A stretch of DNA of 64,000 nt from Zeaxanthinibacter sp. PT1 (lineage in GTDB: Bacteria; Bacteroidota; Bacteroidia; Flavobacteriales; Flavobacteriaceae): the NCBI RefSeq assembly GCF_028464225.1, contig NZ_JAQPCN010000003.1, positions 248,001-312,000 on the forward strand, written 5' to 3'. Below the pieces are notes generated by a model. That model was not told where the DNA came from. It ran no database searches and saw nothing but the letters and a program-made list of their open reading frames with translations. Below, in pieces: positions 1-9,151 of this stretch. Made by a program: the position numbers and the translations under genes. The first letter of the stretch is position 1; each line of letters opens with the position of its first letter.

Positions 1-2066
1 TCTGCCTCTATTTTCCTCGATTTGATGGAGAAACCAGATTGATCACTTAGAACACCCATGGCATTCCCCATCGCGATCAGGTTACCACCCTGGGAAATCC
101 AGGAAGATAAGCGATCCCTGAGATTATCTTTTAACAATGATTCATACCCACGTCCGTCAGGCAGGATCAGAACGTCGTATTCATCCAGATTTACCCTATC
201 CCAGTAATCGGCATGCAGTACTGTAAGCGGATAATTCAACTGCTGTTCAAAAAAGTGCCATACCTCTCCAAACCTGAGTGTACTGGTGGGCTCCCCACCT
301 AATACAGCAATTTTTGGAGGGAGTATCAATTCCACGGAGGAGGATCCAAAATCTTTCCCCGAATCCACAAACCCCGTTGAAACCGCGGCCAGGTCCTTAT
401 TGAATTTCTTAGCCGTTTCCTGGAGTTTGCTGATGTAATCTTTTTGGTCTGCGTTATCGGCCCGGGTAAGGATCAGGCTACCGCGTTCATAATTTTTACC
501 TTCTAGCCTGAATGGTTTTTGAGAATAGCGAACCTTTATTCCGTGTTGCAGCAAAGCGGCCAGGAAGCGGGCATCCTTCATGCTGTTCCAGTCGCTTACA
601 TAGGCATAACTATCTGGGTTTAATTGGTTATTACTATGCTCCTGCATTTTATAGGTCGATGAAGACACTAATTTCTCTGATGCAATGGTTTCGAGCCCGT
701 AGGCATAGGGCAGGGACCAGGCTGTGATGTCATAGGTAACCGAATCACTGAGTTTTGCATTAGGTTCAAACAGCACTTTAACAAGGTTACCCTTGGTCTG
801 GTCTGTCGATATCACCATGCTGGCAGCATTGGTCTTAGTGCTCCCGTTCTTTTGCTGCCGGTAATTGTAACCACTCACAGAACTACCGTCCCCGGAACCA
901 TACTTAATTTGATGCTTGTCCAGGAGTTCGGCAAGCGCGTCCAGTTGGTCGCGGTTCCCGCTTAAGACATAACTGTTATACTTATAATTCCTGTCCCTGT
1001 AATATTTTTTAAAGGAGTCGTTCAGCAGTGCCGCGTTTTTTGAAGCTACTTCTACGGTAGACAATCCGGTGGTCAAGTGATGTGCTATCCTGTCCTTCAG
1101 GGTCAGGGTGTCGCCCTCGCGGGTAATTATTCCCAGGCCGGCACGGCCGCTTCCTCCTTGCTCGTAAGTCATCCCAATTGCACCATTATAAGTAGGGTAG
1201 GTGTCCCCGTAGCTTGGGTATAGCAGATCAAATACTTCTTTGGTAAAATAGTACCAACCATTGGCATCAAAATACTTAGCGTGGTTTTTACCAATGGTCT
1301 CCTGGAAATCTCGTTGAAAATCGGTGATCACTTCGTGGTAGGGTTCTGCAGCCGGGGCAAAGTAATACGGGGAATCAACTCCTTGCTCATGGAAGTCTAC
1401 ATGAACATGTGGCATCCATTCATTGTATTTCTTTAAACGCTGCTGGCTTTCCACCTGTGTAAGCCAGGCCCAGTCGCGGTTCAGGTCAAACATATAGTGG
1501 TTAGATCTTCCTGACCACCAGCCTTCGTGATGTTCCACACTATTGGGGTCTACCTGGTTGGGCCTGTTCCTGTATTGTTTGTACCAGTTCACATAGCGAT
1601 CCCTGCCGTCAGGATTTATTGCAGGATCCATGATCACGATCGTATTTTCGAGGTAAGCACTTTTATCGGTGAGCAGATCATATATGGTCTGCATAGAGGC
1701 TTCTGTACTTACACTTTCATTACCGTGAACATTGTAGCTAAGCCACACAACGGCTTTTTCTGCTTCACTACTTCCCTGAAGGCTTTTTAGGTGTTCTTCC
1801 CGGATACTTTCCAGGTTCTGCATGTTAGATTCCGTAGATAGGTAGGCTAGTAATAGGGGTCTTCCTTCATAGGTGCGGCCATAGCTTTGCAGTTGTACCT
1901 GGCCCGGCCTGGATGTGGCTACATGTTGATAATAATCTTCCACCCTGTAATGCGGTGTGAATTCTGTTCCTAATTCATAGCCCAGGAATTCGGAAGGGGA
2001 TTTTAGATCCTGTGAAAAGGCCAGGAACATCCAGAAGAATGAAAAGGTAAGCAATATCTGCTTCAT
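1..2066 (-). CDS. Secreted M14-family zinc carboxypeptidase (3' end outside the window)
   Basis: Reading leftward from an ATG at 2066, about 688 codons are open to the window edge with no stop, so the C-terminus is missing. Residues 1-18 form a signal peptide (MKQILLTFSFF...AFS), so the product is exported. The M14 zinc site is visible: HGNE (His114, Glu117) and a third ligand His226 in DFHEQG; Glu302 in MTYEQGG fits the catalytic glutamate. The region after about residue 330 has no zinc ligands and resembles the long C-terminal extension of Bacteroidota M14 proteins, part of it with a glutamine-amidotransferase-like fold. Expected role: trimming C-terminal residues of extracellular or periplasmic peptides. 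Family assignment is firm; substrate is unknown. Confidence 0.9.
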   Translation of the reverse strand, partial: MKQILLTFSFFWMFLAFSQDLKSPSEFLGYELGTEFTPHYRVEDYYQHVATSRPGQVQLQSYGRTYEGRPLLLAYLSTESNMQNLESIREEHLKSLQGSSEAEKAVVWLSYNVHGNESVSTEASMQTIYDLLTDKSAYLENTIVIMDPAINPDGRDRYVNWYKQYRNRPNQVDPNSVEHHEGWWSGRSNHYMFDLNRDWAWLTQVESQQRLKKYNEWMPHVHVDFHEQGVDSPYYFAPAAEPYHEVITDFQRDFQETIGKNHAKYFDANGWYYFTKEVFDLLYPSYGDTYPTYNGAIGMTYEQGGSGRAGLGIITREGDTLTLKDRIAHHLTTGLSTVEVASKNAALLNDSFKKYYRDRNYKYNSYVLSGNRDQLDALAELLDKHQIKYGSGDGSSVSGYNYRQQKNGSTKTNAASMVISTDQTKGNLVKVLFEPNAKLSDSVTYDITAWSLPYAYGLETIASEKLVSSSTYKMQEHSNNQLNPDSYAYVSDWNSMKDARFLAALLQHGIKVRYSQKPFRLEGKNYERGSLILTRADNADQKDYISKLQETAKKFNKDLAAVSTGFVDSGKDFGSSSVELILPPKIAVLGGEPTSTLRFGEVWHFFEQQLNYPLTVLHADYWDRVNLDEYDVLILPDGRGYESLLKDNLRDRLSSWISQGGNLIAMGNAMGVLSDQSGFSIKSRKIEA

Positions 2067-2098
2067 GTTATTTGCCGGTTATTAGGTTAGATAAGCTC

Positions 2099-2137
2099 CA
2101 AATCTAAACATTATTGAGCAAATGCACTACAAAATTA
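2099..2137 (-). promoter_or_regulatory. Two -7 boxes upstream of the M14 carboxypeptidase
   Basis: On the minus strand TAATTTTG (2130-2137) and TAGATTTG (2099-2106) both match the Bacteroidota -7 consensus TAnnTTTG, 63 and 32 nt upstream of the ATG at 2066. Either could serve; the sequence does not decide between them. Confidence 0.45.
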
Positions 2138-2241
2138 ATGGGGCCATAAAAGCCTTTGAGCACCATTTACAGAAGGGTTGGACTTCTGCCGAGGGCTTCC
2201 TATCTTAACGTATATTTAGGAAATGAAAGTTTCAGGAAACT

Positions 2242-2249
2242 TATCTTTA
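2242..2249 (+). promoter_or_regulatory. Probable -7 box of bshC
   Basis: TATCTTTA matches TAnnTTTG except for the last base and lies 20 nt before the bshC ATG, leaving a leader of roughly 10-15 nt. No clear -33 TTTG is seen. Confidence 0.35.
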
Positions 2250-2269
2250 CCAGCAATTAAGGCGCATTC

Positions 2270-3871
2270 ATGGACATAGACTGTATTCCCTTCTCAAAAA
2301 CCGGCTATTTTTCACAACTTATCGTAGATTACCTGGATCAGAAGGATCATCTAAAACCCTTTTACAATTCATTTCCCAAGCTGGCATCTTTTGGTTCACA
2401 GCTGGAACGGAAAAACGAATCCTATACGGAAGAGGCTCGCATTACACTGGTCCGGGCATTACAACAACAATATGAGGGTACTGCTGTAAACCCGGCCACC
2501 AGCAGGCATATCTCCATGCTGGAGTCGTCCAATACATTTACCGTGGTTACAGGTCACCAGTTAAACCTGTTTACAGGCCCGCTTTACTTCCTCTACAAGA
2601 TTATTTCTACTATAAATCTCTGCGACGAATTAAAGAATGTATACCCGGATCGAAATTTTGTTCCGGTTTACTGGATGGCTACAGAGGATCATGATTTTGA
2701 CGAAATTAATTACTTCAATTTCAAGGGAAAGAAGATTCAGTGGAGCAAAGATGCTTCAGGGGCAGTTGGCCGCTTGGATAACCAAGGGCTGCAAGCAGTG
2801 TTCGACTCGTTTAAACTGGAACTCGGTGCAGGGGAAAATGCAGATCGTTTAAAGGATTTATTCAGCAAGGCCTACCTGGAACATTCAAATTTGGCATCTG
2901 CCACACGTTACTTAGTTAACGAACTGTTCGGAGATTATGGGTTGGTAATCCTGGATGGAGATAATGCGCTTTTGAAAAAGCAGTTTGTTCCTTACATGAA
3001 GAAAGACCTGGAGCAGCAGCTGGGTTTTAATACGGTTAGCCAAACTATTAAGGAATTGGAAAAAATTCCTCAGAAATACGGGATACAAGTTAATCCCAGG
3101 GAGGTGAATTATTTCTATTTAAAAGATGGCATCAGGGAACGTCTGGAGCATCAGGATGGTCACTATTATGTACTGGATACCGATATAAGGTTCACAGAGG
3201 AAGAACTGATGAAGGAGCTCAATCAGCATCCTGAACGTTTTTCTCCCAATGTAATGACTCGGCCATTATACCAGGAAGTAGTATTGCCTAATCTCTGCTA
3301 TATAGGGGGTGGAGGCGAACTGGCTTATTGGCTGGAATTAAAAGCCTTTTTTGAGCAGGCAGAAGTTCCGTTTCCGATCCTCCAATTGCGAAATTCAGTC
3401 CTGATGATCAGCGATAAGCAGGCCGGTAAAGCGGAACGGCTAAATGTGAAGACCACTGACCTTTTCTTAAAGCAAAGCAGCCTGATCAATAAGAAAATCC
3501 GGGAAATTTCTAACATTGATATCGATTTTGGTCCCCAGAGAGAGCAGCTTGTCCAGCAATTTTCCGGCATGTATGAACTGGCAGAGAAAACTGACAAATC
3601 TTTCCTTGGAGCGGTAAAAGCCCAGGAAGTAAAACAACTGAAAGGACTGGATAATTTAGAGAAGCGGTTGCTGAAAGCACAGAAGCGGAAACTGAGCGAC
3701 CAGGTGTCGCGATTGACTGCCCTTCAGAACGAGTTATTTCCTAACCAGAGCCTGCAGGAAAGACAAATGAACTTTTCAGAGCTATACCTGGAGATGGGGC
3801 CGGGGCTGATAGAGAAACTGAAACAAACGCTTCAGCCTATACCGAGTGAATTCCTGATCTTAAGGTACTAG
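2270..3871 (+). CDS. bshC: Bacillithiol biosynthesis cysteine-adding enzyme BshC
   Basis: The 533-residue product has the full length and signature segments of BshC, which joins cysteine to glucosaminyl-malate in the last step of bacillithiol synthesis (cytoplasm). Visible motifs are VTGHQLNLFTGP (residues 93-104) and ATEDHDFDE (137-145), both characteristic of the family's nucleotidyl-transferase-like core. The C-terminal stretch, rich in Lys, Gln and Leu (about 405-510), fits the coiled coil that mediates dimerisation. bshA and bshB are not in this window. The last 12 nt overlap the 3' end of the convergent flavin-fold gene, and no terminator lies between the two. Confidence 0.93.
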   Translation: MDIDCIPFSKTGYFSQLIVDYLDQKDHLKPFYNSFPKLASFGSQLERKNESYTEEARITLVRALQQQYEGTAVNPATSRHISMLESSNTFTVVTGHQLNLFTGPLYFLYKIISTINLCDELKNVYPDRNFVPVYWMATEDHDFDEINYFNFKGKKIQWSKDASGAVGRLDNQGLQAVFDSFKLELGAGENADRLKDLFSKAYLEHSNLASATRYLVNELFGDYGLVILDGDNALLKKQFVPYMKKDLEQQLGFNTVSQTIKELEKIPQKYGIQVNPREVNYFYLKDGIRERLEHQDGHYYVLDTDIRFTEEELMKELNQHPERFSPNVMTRPLYQEVVLPNLCYIGGGGELAYWLELKAFFEQAEVPFPILQLRNSVLMISDKQAGKAERLNVKTTDLFLKQSSLINKKIREISNIDIDFGPQREQLVQQFSGMYELAEKTDKSFLGAVKAQEVKQLKGLDNLEKRLLKAQKRKLSDQVSRLTALQNELFPNQSLQERQMNFSELYLEMGPGLIEKLKQTLQPIPSEFLILRY

Positions 3872-4402
3872 GAAATCGGACACCCAGCGTTCCTCGCTTT
3901 TTTTAGAAAATCGTATCCTGGTATGATGCGGACTGCCAAGCTTAAGGTATTCGATCTTAAAGGGCTCTAATTCCACGATACACAGGAAATTCTCGGTATC
4001 CAGATATTCTATATTTTCTCTATCCGCTATTTCACTGCCGGGGGCGAGGGCCGTGGTGTAATCCTTTTTGCTGTGTTCATGCATATCATCCCAAAGCGAC
4101 TGTACAGATCCGGAATCCTTTCTAACCCTGGCGAGTCCCTCTATTTTGAGTTGCAGCTGCTTTTCCGGATGGTACAACAACATACTCACTTTAGGATTTT
4201 CTTTGATATGGATAATTTTTTTGGAACGGTAATCCGTATAAAAGGTAAGGGTGAGATCCTTAGCTACTTTCCGCAAGACCACCGTACGTAATCGTGCCAT
4301 CATATCAAGGCCCACGGTACCCAGGGTCCCGGTTCTAAAAGGATGTCCTTCATTTATTGGCGCTGCTTCTAATTCCTCTTTAAGCTCTTTAAAGTGATCC
4401 AT
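3860..4402 (-). CDS. Pyridoxamine 5'-phosphate oxidase-like FMN-binding protein
   Basis: The 180-residue cytoplasmic protein has the split-barrel flavin-binding pattern of PNPOx-like proteins: LRTVVLRKV, then LTFYTDYRSKKI and VSMLLYHPEKQLQLKIEG, the alternating strands that bind FMN phosphate in this family. It lacks the C-terminal substrate-binding motif of true PdxH, and a bona fide pdxH exists at 59.8 kb, so a general flavin oxidoreductase or heme/F420-like role is more likely than vitamin B6 synthesis. The start at 4402 gives the usual N-terminus (MDHFKEL). The 3' end overlaps bshC by 12 nt. Confidence 0.8.
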   Translation of the reverse strand: MDHFKELKEELEAAPINEGHPFRTGTLGTVGLDMMARLRTVVLRKVAKDLTLTFYTDYRSKKIIHIKENPKVSMLLYHPEKQLQLKIEGLARVRKDSGSVQSLWDDMHEHSKKDYTTALAPGSEIADRENIEYLDTENFLCIVELEPFKIEYLKLGSPHHTRIRFSKKSEERWVSDFLVP

Positions 4403-4426
4403 GACGGTTGTTATTTTATCGCCTTA

Positions 4427-4434
4427 TAAAAATA
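4427..4434 (-). promoter_or_regulatory. Possible -7 box of the flavin-fold gene
   Basis: On the minus strand TATTTTTA lies 24 nt before the ATG at 4402, one base off TAnnTTTG. The surrounding AT-rich sequence also contains TATATTTA, so the exact box is uncertain. Confidence 0.3.
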
Positions 4435-4562
4435 AATATAAAAAAGGTGGTAGGGTTTTTTTATTTCCAGTTGTTATATATACAAATTGCTATGAAAAAG
4501 GATTTTTAGTTTTTCCTTATTGTGTTATAAAACTTCATGTGTTTAGGTTGGTTTTTGATTTG

Positions 4563-4592
4563 AAAAGCCCCGGCAGTCGCGCCGGGGCTTTT
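4563..4592. terminator. Strong bidirectional rho-independent terminator
   Basis: A perfect 12-bp stem (AAAAGCCCCGGC / GCCGGGGCTTTT, arms 4563-4574 and 4581-4592) closes a 6-nt loop. It ends in TTTT on both strands. It lies upstream of both neighbouring genes, so the only plus-strand transcript it can end is read-through from bshC. Confidence 0.85.
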
Positions 4593-5005
4593 CTATTTAT
4601 AGCGTTGATACCAGGCGTTTTTAGATAGAAAAACATCTAAAATTGATTTTGTAGGAATTAATGTAAAACACTAATAACCAGTATTTTATATAGCTCTATT
4701 TTAAGTATAATTAGAGGTTGGAAGAATTTTGGTGTTTTGTTGGCCCCGAAAGGCTGTAGACTTGTTTGGATCAGTGCTTGGCTTACTGAGCTAAATGAAT
4801 TTGTTTCTGCCAGGTCTCTCTGATTTCTGTGGAGATGATAAGCTGATCAGGGATGCAATATAGGTCAATATATTTTAACAGATTTTGTACTTTAAAATGA
4901 TATTCATCAGCCGATCCTTGTAATCCTTACAGTAAAAAATTCGCGTTGTGGAAATCTGTGTTTGAAATATCCCCCGGATGAGGTTTTCGGATTCACTCAT
5001 TTTAC

Positions 5006-5013
5006 TATTTTTG
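5006..5013 (+). promoter_or_regulatory. guaA -7 box, 3 nt from the ATG
   Basis: TATTTTTG is a perfect TAnnTTTG match ending only three bases before the guaA ATG (5017). With normal spacing, transcription would start at or just inside the start codon, which implies a leaderless message. Confidence 0.55.
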
Positions 5014-5016
5014 CCC

Positions 5017-6549
5017 ATGCAAAATAACGTCCTCATTCTCGATTTTGGTTCCCAGTACACCCAATTGATCGCCAGGCGTGTTCGGGAACTTAACATTTTC
5101 TGTGAAATTAAACCCTTTAACCGCCTGCCGGAAGACCTTTCTGCTTACAAGGCCGTGATCCTTTCAGGATCGCCCTTTTCGGTACGGGCAGACGATGCTC
5201 CGCATCCGGATCTGTCAAAGATCAAAGGTAAGCTGCCATTACTGGCTGTCTGCTACGGCGCTCAGTACTTGGCCCACTTTTTTGGCGGGGTCGTAGCTCC
5301 GTCAAATACACGTGAGTACGGTAGAGCCCGTTTATCTTCTATAGATAATAAGAACCCGTTCTTTAAAGATATTCAGGAAGGTACCCAGGTCTGGATGAGT
5401 CACAGTGATACCATTCGGGAATTACCTACTGGAGCTGTACGCCTGGCCAGGACACAGGATGTGCTGAATGCAGCATATCGTATCGAAGGGGAACATACTT
5501 ATGCTATACAGTTTCACCCGGAAGTCTACCATACGACAGACGGGAAACAAATATTAGAAAATTTCCTGGTACATATCGCCGGGCTGGAACAGACCTGGAC
5601 CCCGGACGCCTTTGTAGAGGCAACCGTAGCAGATCTGAAAGAAAAGATCGGTACGGATAAGGTTATCCTGGGATTATCCGGTGGGGTCGATTCTACGGTT
5701 GCGGCCGTATTATTGCACAAGGCCATTGGGAAACAGCTTCACTGTATCTTTGTTAACAACGGTCTGTTGCGCAAAAACGAGTTTACCGAGGTGCTTGATC
5801 AATATGAGCACATGGGGTTGAATGTAAAGGGTGTGGATGCTTCGGCACGCTTTTTGAAAGCCTTGGAAGGAGAGTCAGATCCGGAGAAAAAAAGGAAGCT
5901 CATCGGGGGCGTATTTATCGATGTTTTTGATGACGAAGCCCACAAAGTAGAGGATGCCAAATGGCTTGGGCAGGGAACCATTTACCCTGATGTAATTGAG
6001 TCGGTTTCTGCAACCGGGGGGCCTTCAGCGACTATTAAAAGTCATCACAATGTTGGAGGTCTGCCCGATTTTATGAAATTAAAGGTGGTAGAGCCCCTAA
6101 AGATGTTGTTCAAAGATGAAGTTCGCCGGGTCGGTGCAAGTATGGACCTTGAGCCAGAACGACTTGGACGGCACCCGTTCCCGGGACCTGGATTAGCCAT
6201 CCGGATCCTCGGAGATATCACTGCGGAGAAAGTAGCCATACTCCAGGAAGTAGACGCTATTTTCATCAACGGTCTTAAAGAATGGGGATTATATGACAAG
6301 GTATGGCAGGCGGGTGCAATCCTGCTTCCGGTACAAAGTGTAGGGGTGATGGGTGATGAGCGTACCTATGAAAAATGTGTAGCTTTACGTGCGGTGGAGA
6401 GCACGGACGGAATGACAGCAGATTGGGTGAACTTACCCTATGAATTCCTTCAGAAGACCTCCAATGACATTATCAATAAAGTCCCGGGTGTTAACCGGGT
6501 GGTATACGATATCAGTTCTAAACCGCCGGCAACTATAGAATGGGAATAA
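5017..6549 (+). CDS. guaA: GMP synthase (glutamine-hydrolysing)
   Basis: The 510-residue enzyme converts XMP to GMP using glutamine and ATP, the last step of guanine nucleotide synthesis. Both halves are complete. The class I amidotransferase triad is Cys79 (AVCYGAQ), His167 and Glu169 (QFHPEV). The ATP-pyrophosphatase P-loop is SGGVDS (221-226), and the C-terminal dimerisation domain ends in the family's usual PPATIEWE. I chose the ATG at 5017 ([16 protein letters not shown]) because it is the conserved N-terminus; an in-frame ATG 13 codons upstream (4978) would place the promoter box inside the gene. The LysM gene follows 15 nt downstream. Confidence 0.97.
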   Translation: MQNNVLILDFGSQYTQLIARRVRELNIFCEIKPFNRLPEDLSAYKAVILSGSPFSVRADDAPHPDLSKIKGKLPLLAVCYGAQYLAHFFGGVVAPSNTREYGRARLSSIDNKNPFFKDIQEGTQVWMSHSDTIRELPTGAVRLARTQDVLNAAYRIEGEHTYAIQFHPEVYHTTDGKQILENFLVHIAGLEQTWTPDAFVEATVADLKEKIGTDKVILGLSGGVDSTVAAVLLHKAIGKQLHCIFVNNGLLRKNEFTEVLDQYEHMGLNVKGVDASARFLKALEGESDPEKKRKLIGGVFIDVFDDEAHKVEDAKWLGQGTIYPDVIESVSATGGPSATIKSHHNVGGLPDFMKLKVVEPLKMLFKDEVRRVGASMDLEPERLGRHPFPGPGLAIRILGDITAEKVAILQEVDAIFINGLKEWGLYDKVWQAGAILLPVQSVGVMGDERTYEKCVALRAVESTDGMTADWVNLPYEFLQKTSNDIINKVPGVNRVVYDISSKPPATIEWE

Positions 6550-6564
6550 AGTAATAAGCGGATT

Positions 6565-8718
6565 ATGTATAGAAAGTGTTTGATGCTCTTGGTTTTCCTG
6601 CTTATCAGCCTGCAGGCTGTAGCGCAGCAATTTACTACCCACGCAGTAAAGGAGGGAGAGACCCTATATGGTATCGCTAAAAAGTACCGGGTGACTCCTT
6701 TTAATATTCTCAAGTTCAATAAAGAACTTAAAAAAGATGCGCCTTTACGCCCCAATACCATTTTGGTCATTCCGCTGGATTCTAAAGCCGCTGAAACCAA
6801 TATTGTTCCTTCGGATATGGTAAAGAAGAAGGAGGTAGTTCCACCACAGGAGGAACCTGTTGAATTCAAAGTGCACCGGGTTCGCAAGCGTGAGACGCTT
6901 TTTGGGATCGCCCGTAATTACAACATTACCGAGGAGGATATCAAAAGGTATAATACAGCATTGTATTCTTCGCAACTGGATAAAGGCATGCGTTTGCAAA
7001 TTCCTGTTTACGCCGATAAGTCCGATGATGAAGTAGATGAAGAACTGGATAATTTTGAAACCTATACCGTAAAGCCCAAAGAAACGAGGTGGAGCATAGC
7101 ACATCGCTATGGCATTACTATAGATAGTATGCTGTCACTGAACCCGGAACTTTCCCGGGCCAATAATAATTTAGCTGCAGGGCAGCAGTTAGTTTTACCG
7201 AAAATCCCCGGCAGTAGTGTAGGGGAGCAGAAAGTAGATTATTATATCTCGTATACGGTGCCACCCAAAAAGACCCTTTACAGCCTGAGCCAGGAATACG
7301 GAATGTCCTCCGAAGAAATCGTACGGCTTAACCCGGAGATCATGGACAGGGGAGGTCTTAAAGAAGGCATGGTTATCCGTTTACCAAAAAAACAGCTGAC
7401 AGGCCCTGAGGTCAATGCTGAGAATTACGTTTTCTACGAGGTAAAGCCTAAGCAAACTACTTTTTCATTGACCAGGAACCTTGGAATTGGTTATGACGAG
7501 CTCTTAGAGCTCAACCCGGAACTTGCCCTTGGTCTTAAGGCGGGTATGATCCTTAAATTGCCTAAAGAACGATCTTTTGAGCTGGAGGTTAAGAACTCCC
7601 TGGTATTGGACAAGATTAATCTTGTGGATAGCCTGAACAGGAGACACCGTCCGAGGCTAGTCTATATATTGCCATTTAGGCTGGATAAGATGAACTTCAG
7701 CGATGAAGAATTGGCATTAAAAACCCTGCAGAGCCGTAACGATATTAAGTATAGCCTGGGGTTGTACAGCGGTGCCCTGGTCGCCTTGGATTCCATTGCC
7801 GAACTTGGAATGTCTGTCGATGTGGTAGCTTATGATAACCAACTGAGCCTGGACAAAACAAAAGAAATTCTTCGTAATGTCAATTTTGGGCAGGTAGACG
7901 CAGTATTCGGTCCCCTGGATCAATCTTCATTAGAGGAGGTAGCGGTGCAGGCTGCAGGACAGGAAGTACCTGTGATCGCCCCGGTACCCCTGAACAGTAA
8001 ACTAAGCCTGGGTAACGTTTTCTTTTCCTATACTTCTGATGAGATCCTTAGGAAACGTATGCTGGAGTTCATGGGGACGCAGGTAACGGACCAGAATGTC
8101 ATCGTGATTGCGGATGATAAGAATAGGGTTACCAAGGCAGAGATCATGAAAAAATTTCCTCGCGCTAGATCTTTGGCGGTTATAGAGGAAGAAAAGAATA
8201 TCTCCATAGACCTGGAAGCACTGCAGGAGCTATTGTCAGAAACACAGGAAAACTGGGTATTTGTAGAATCGTCAAATTTTAAGCTCATCTCCAGTGTCAC
8301 TTCTATTCTTAACTCGGTCAATACGACGGACATTAAAGTGCGAATGTTTACCACTAATAAGAATAAGGGATTTGAGAACCCTGTAATTTCAGGCTCACAC
8401 CTTTCTAACCTTAGCTTCACCTATCCATCGGCCTACCGTGAAGATACCACGGAAGCTTTTACAAAACGATATGTTAAACGGTTCGGCGGTGAGCCGGATA
8501 AGTATGCAATACGTGGTTTTGACCTCACCTTGGATCTTTTGTTAAAGCTGGGTTATAAACTAGACCTGTTCGAAGCCTCACGGGGTATAGGAACTACACA
8601 ATACAGCGGTAATAAATTCAATTTTGTGAAAGACCCGGTATCCGGTTATTTTAATACCTCTTCCTATATACTGATGTACAATAACATGAAAATTGAAGAA
8701 GTAAAACCACAACCATGA
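6565..8718 (+). CDS. Secreted five-LysM protein with a type 1 periplasmic-binding fold
   Basis: The 717-residue protein starts with a signal peptide (residues 1-21, cleavage after ...AVAQ). Five LysM modules follow at about residues 23-70, 95-140, 155-210, 223-272 and 287-330; each has the pattern V-x-x-G/K-E-T-x-x-x-I-A-x-x-Y-x-I/V and ends in a short L-x-I/L-P strand. These bind peptidoglycan glycan chains. From about residue 360 the sequence (VYILPFRLDKM..., DAVFGPLDQSSLEEVA, VPVIAPV) looks like a type 1 periplasmic ligand-binding domain of the LppC/branched-chain amino acid receptor kind. Its role could be sensing or scaffolding at the wall; no enzyme residues are seen. It follows guaA by 15 nt and overlaps the osmC-like gene by 4 nt, so the three are probably one transcript. 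Confidence 0.85.
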   Translation: MYRKCLMLLVFLLISLQAVAQQFTTHAVKEGETLYGIAKKYRVTPFNILKFNKELKKDAPLRPNTILVIPLDSKAAETNIVPSDMVKKKEVVPPQEEPVEFKVHRVRKRETLFGIARNYNITEEDIKRYNTALYSSQLDKGMRLQIPVYADKSDDEVDEELDNFETYTVKPKETRWSIAHRYGITIDSMLSLNPELSRANNNLAAGQQLVLPKIPGSSVGEQKVDYYISYTVPPKKTLYSLSQEYGMSSEEIVRLNPEIMDRGGLKEGMVIRLPKKQLTGPEVNAENYVFYEVKPKQTTFSLTRNLGIGYDELLELNPELALGLKAGMILKLPKERSFELEVKNSLVLDKINLVDSLNRRHRPRLVYILPFRLDKMNFSDEELALKTLQSRNDIKYSLGLYSGALVALDSIAELGMSVDVVAYDNQLSLDKTKEILRNVNFGQVDAVFGPLDQSSLEEVAVQAAGQEVPVIAPVPLNSKLSLGNVFFSYTSDEILRKRMLEFMGTQVTDQNVIVIADDKNRVTKAEIMKKFPRARSLAVIEEEKNISIDLEALQELLSETQENWVFVESSNFKLISSVTSILNSVNTTDIKVRMFTTNKNKGFENPVISGSHLSNLSFTYPSAYREDTTEAFTKRYVKRFGGEPDKYAIRGFDLTLDLLLKLGYKLDLFEASRGIGTTQYSGNKFNFVKDPVSGYFNTSSYILMYNNMKIEEVKPQP

Positions 8719-9119
8719 CCTCGAAAGTGATATATATCGGTGAACTGCGTACCAAGGCGGAACACCTGGCATCAGGGAACGAAATTATTAGTGATGCTCC
8801 TGTGGATAACCATGGGTTAGGGCAGACGTTTTCTCCTACAGATACCGTTGCAACGGCCCTGGCGAGCTGCATGCTTACCGTGATGGGTATTAAATCTGAT
8901 ACCCTGGATATTTCATTAAAAGGTGCTGTTGCCGAAGTGGTGAAGCACATGAGTTCTGACCCCAGAATGATTTCCAGGATTGAAGTAACCCTGCGTCTGC
9001 CATCACGGGTATCTGAGAAGAATCGGGCTATTCTGGAGCGTACCGGGAAAACTTGCCCGGTATTGCTGAGTCTTCACCCGGATATTAAAAAGGATATCTA
9101 TTTTCTTTGGGAACAATAA
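8715..9119 (+). CDS. OsmC/Ohr-family peroxide-reducing protein
   Basis: This 134-residue protein has the OsmC fold signature with both reactive cysteines: Cys52 in ALASCMLTVMG and Cys114 in GKTCPVLLSLH. Family members reduce organic hydroperoxides with thiol reductants in the cytoplasm. Whether it is OsmC or Ohr subtype cannot be decided by eye. The start codon overlaps the stop of the LysM gene (ATGA), which indicates translational coupling. It ends 32 nt from the convergent isomerase gene. Confidence 0.88.
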   Translation: MTSKVIYIGELRTKAEHLASGNEIISDAPVDNHGLGQTFSPTDTVATALASCMLTVMGIKSDTLDISLKGAVAEVVKHMSSDPRMISRIEVTLRLPSRVSEKNRAILERTGKTCPVLLSLHPDIKKDIYFLWEQ

Positions 9120-9151
9120 GCAGCCAGGCACCCTGAAAGGTCAGCTGCTTG

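Larger units (their letters stand above)
4403..5016. other. 614-nt intergenic region before guaA
   Basis: The left part holds the leader and probable promoter of the minus-strand flavin-fold gene, then a strong palindromic terminator (4563-4592). The remaining 420 nt up to guaA are AT-rich and no convincing reading frame or RNA fold was found. Short ORFs in the stretch (for example 4401-4628) have no recognisable protein character. Confidence 0.6.
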
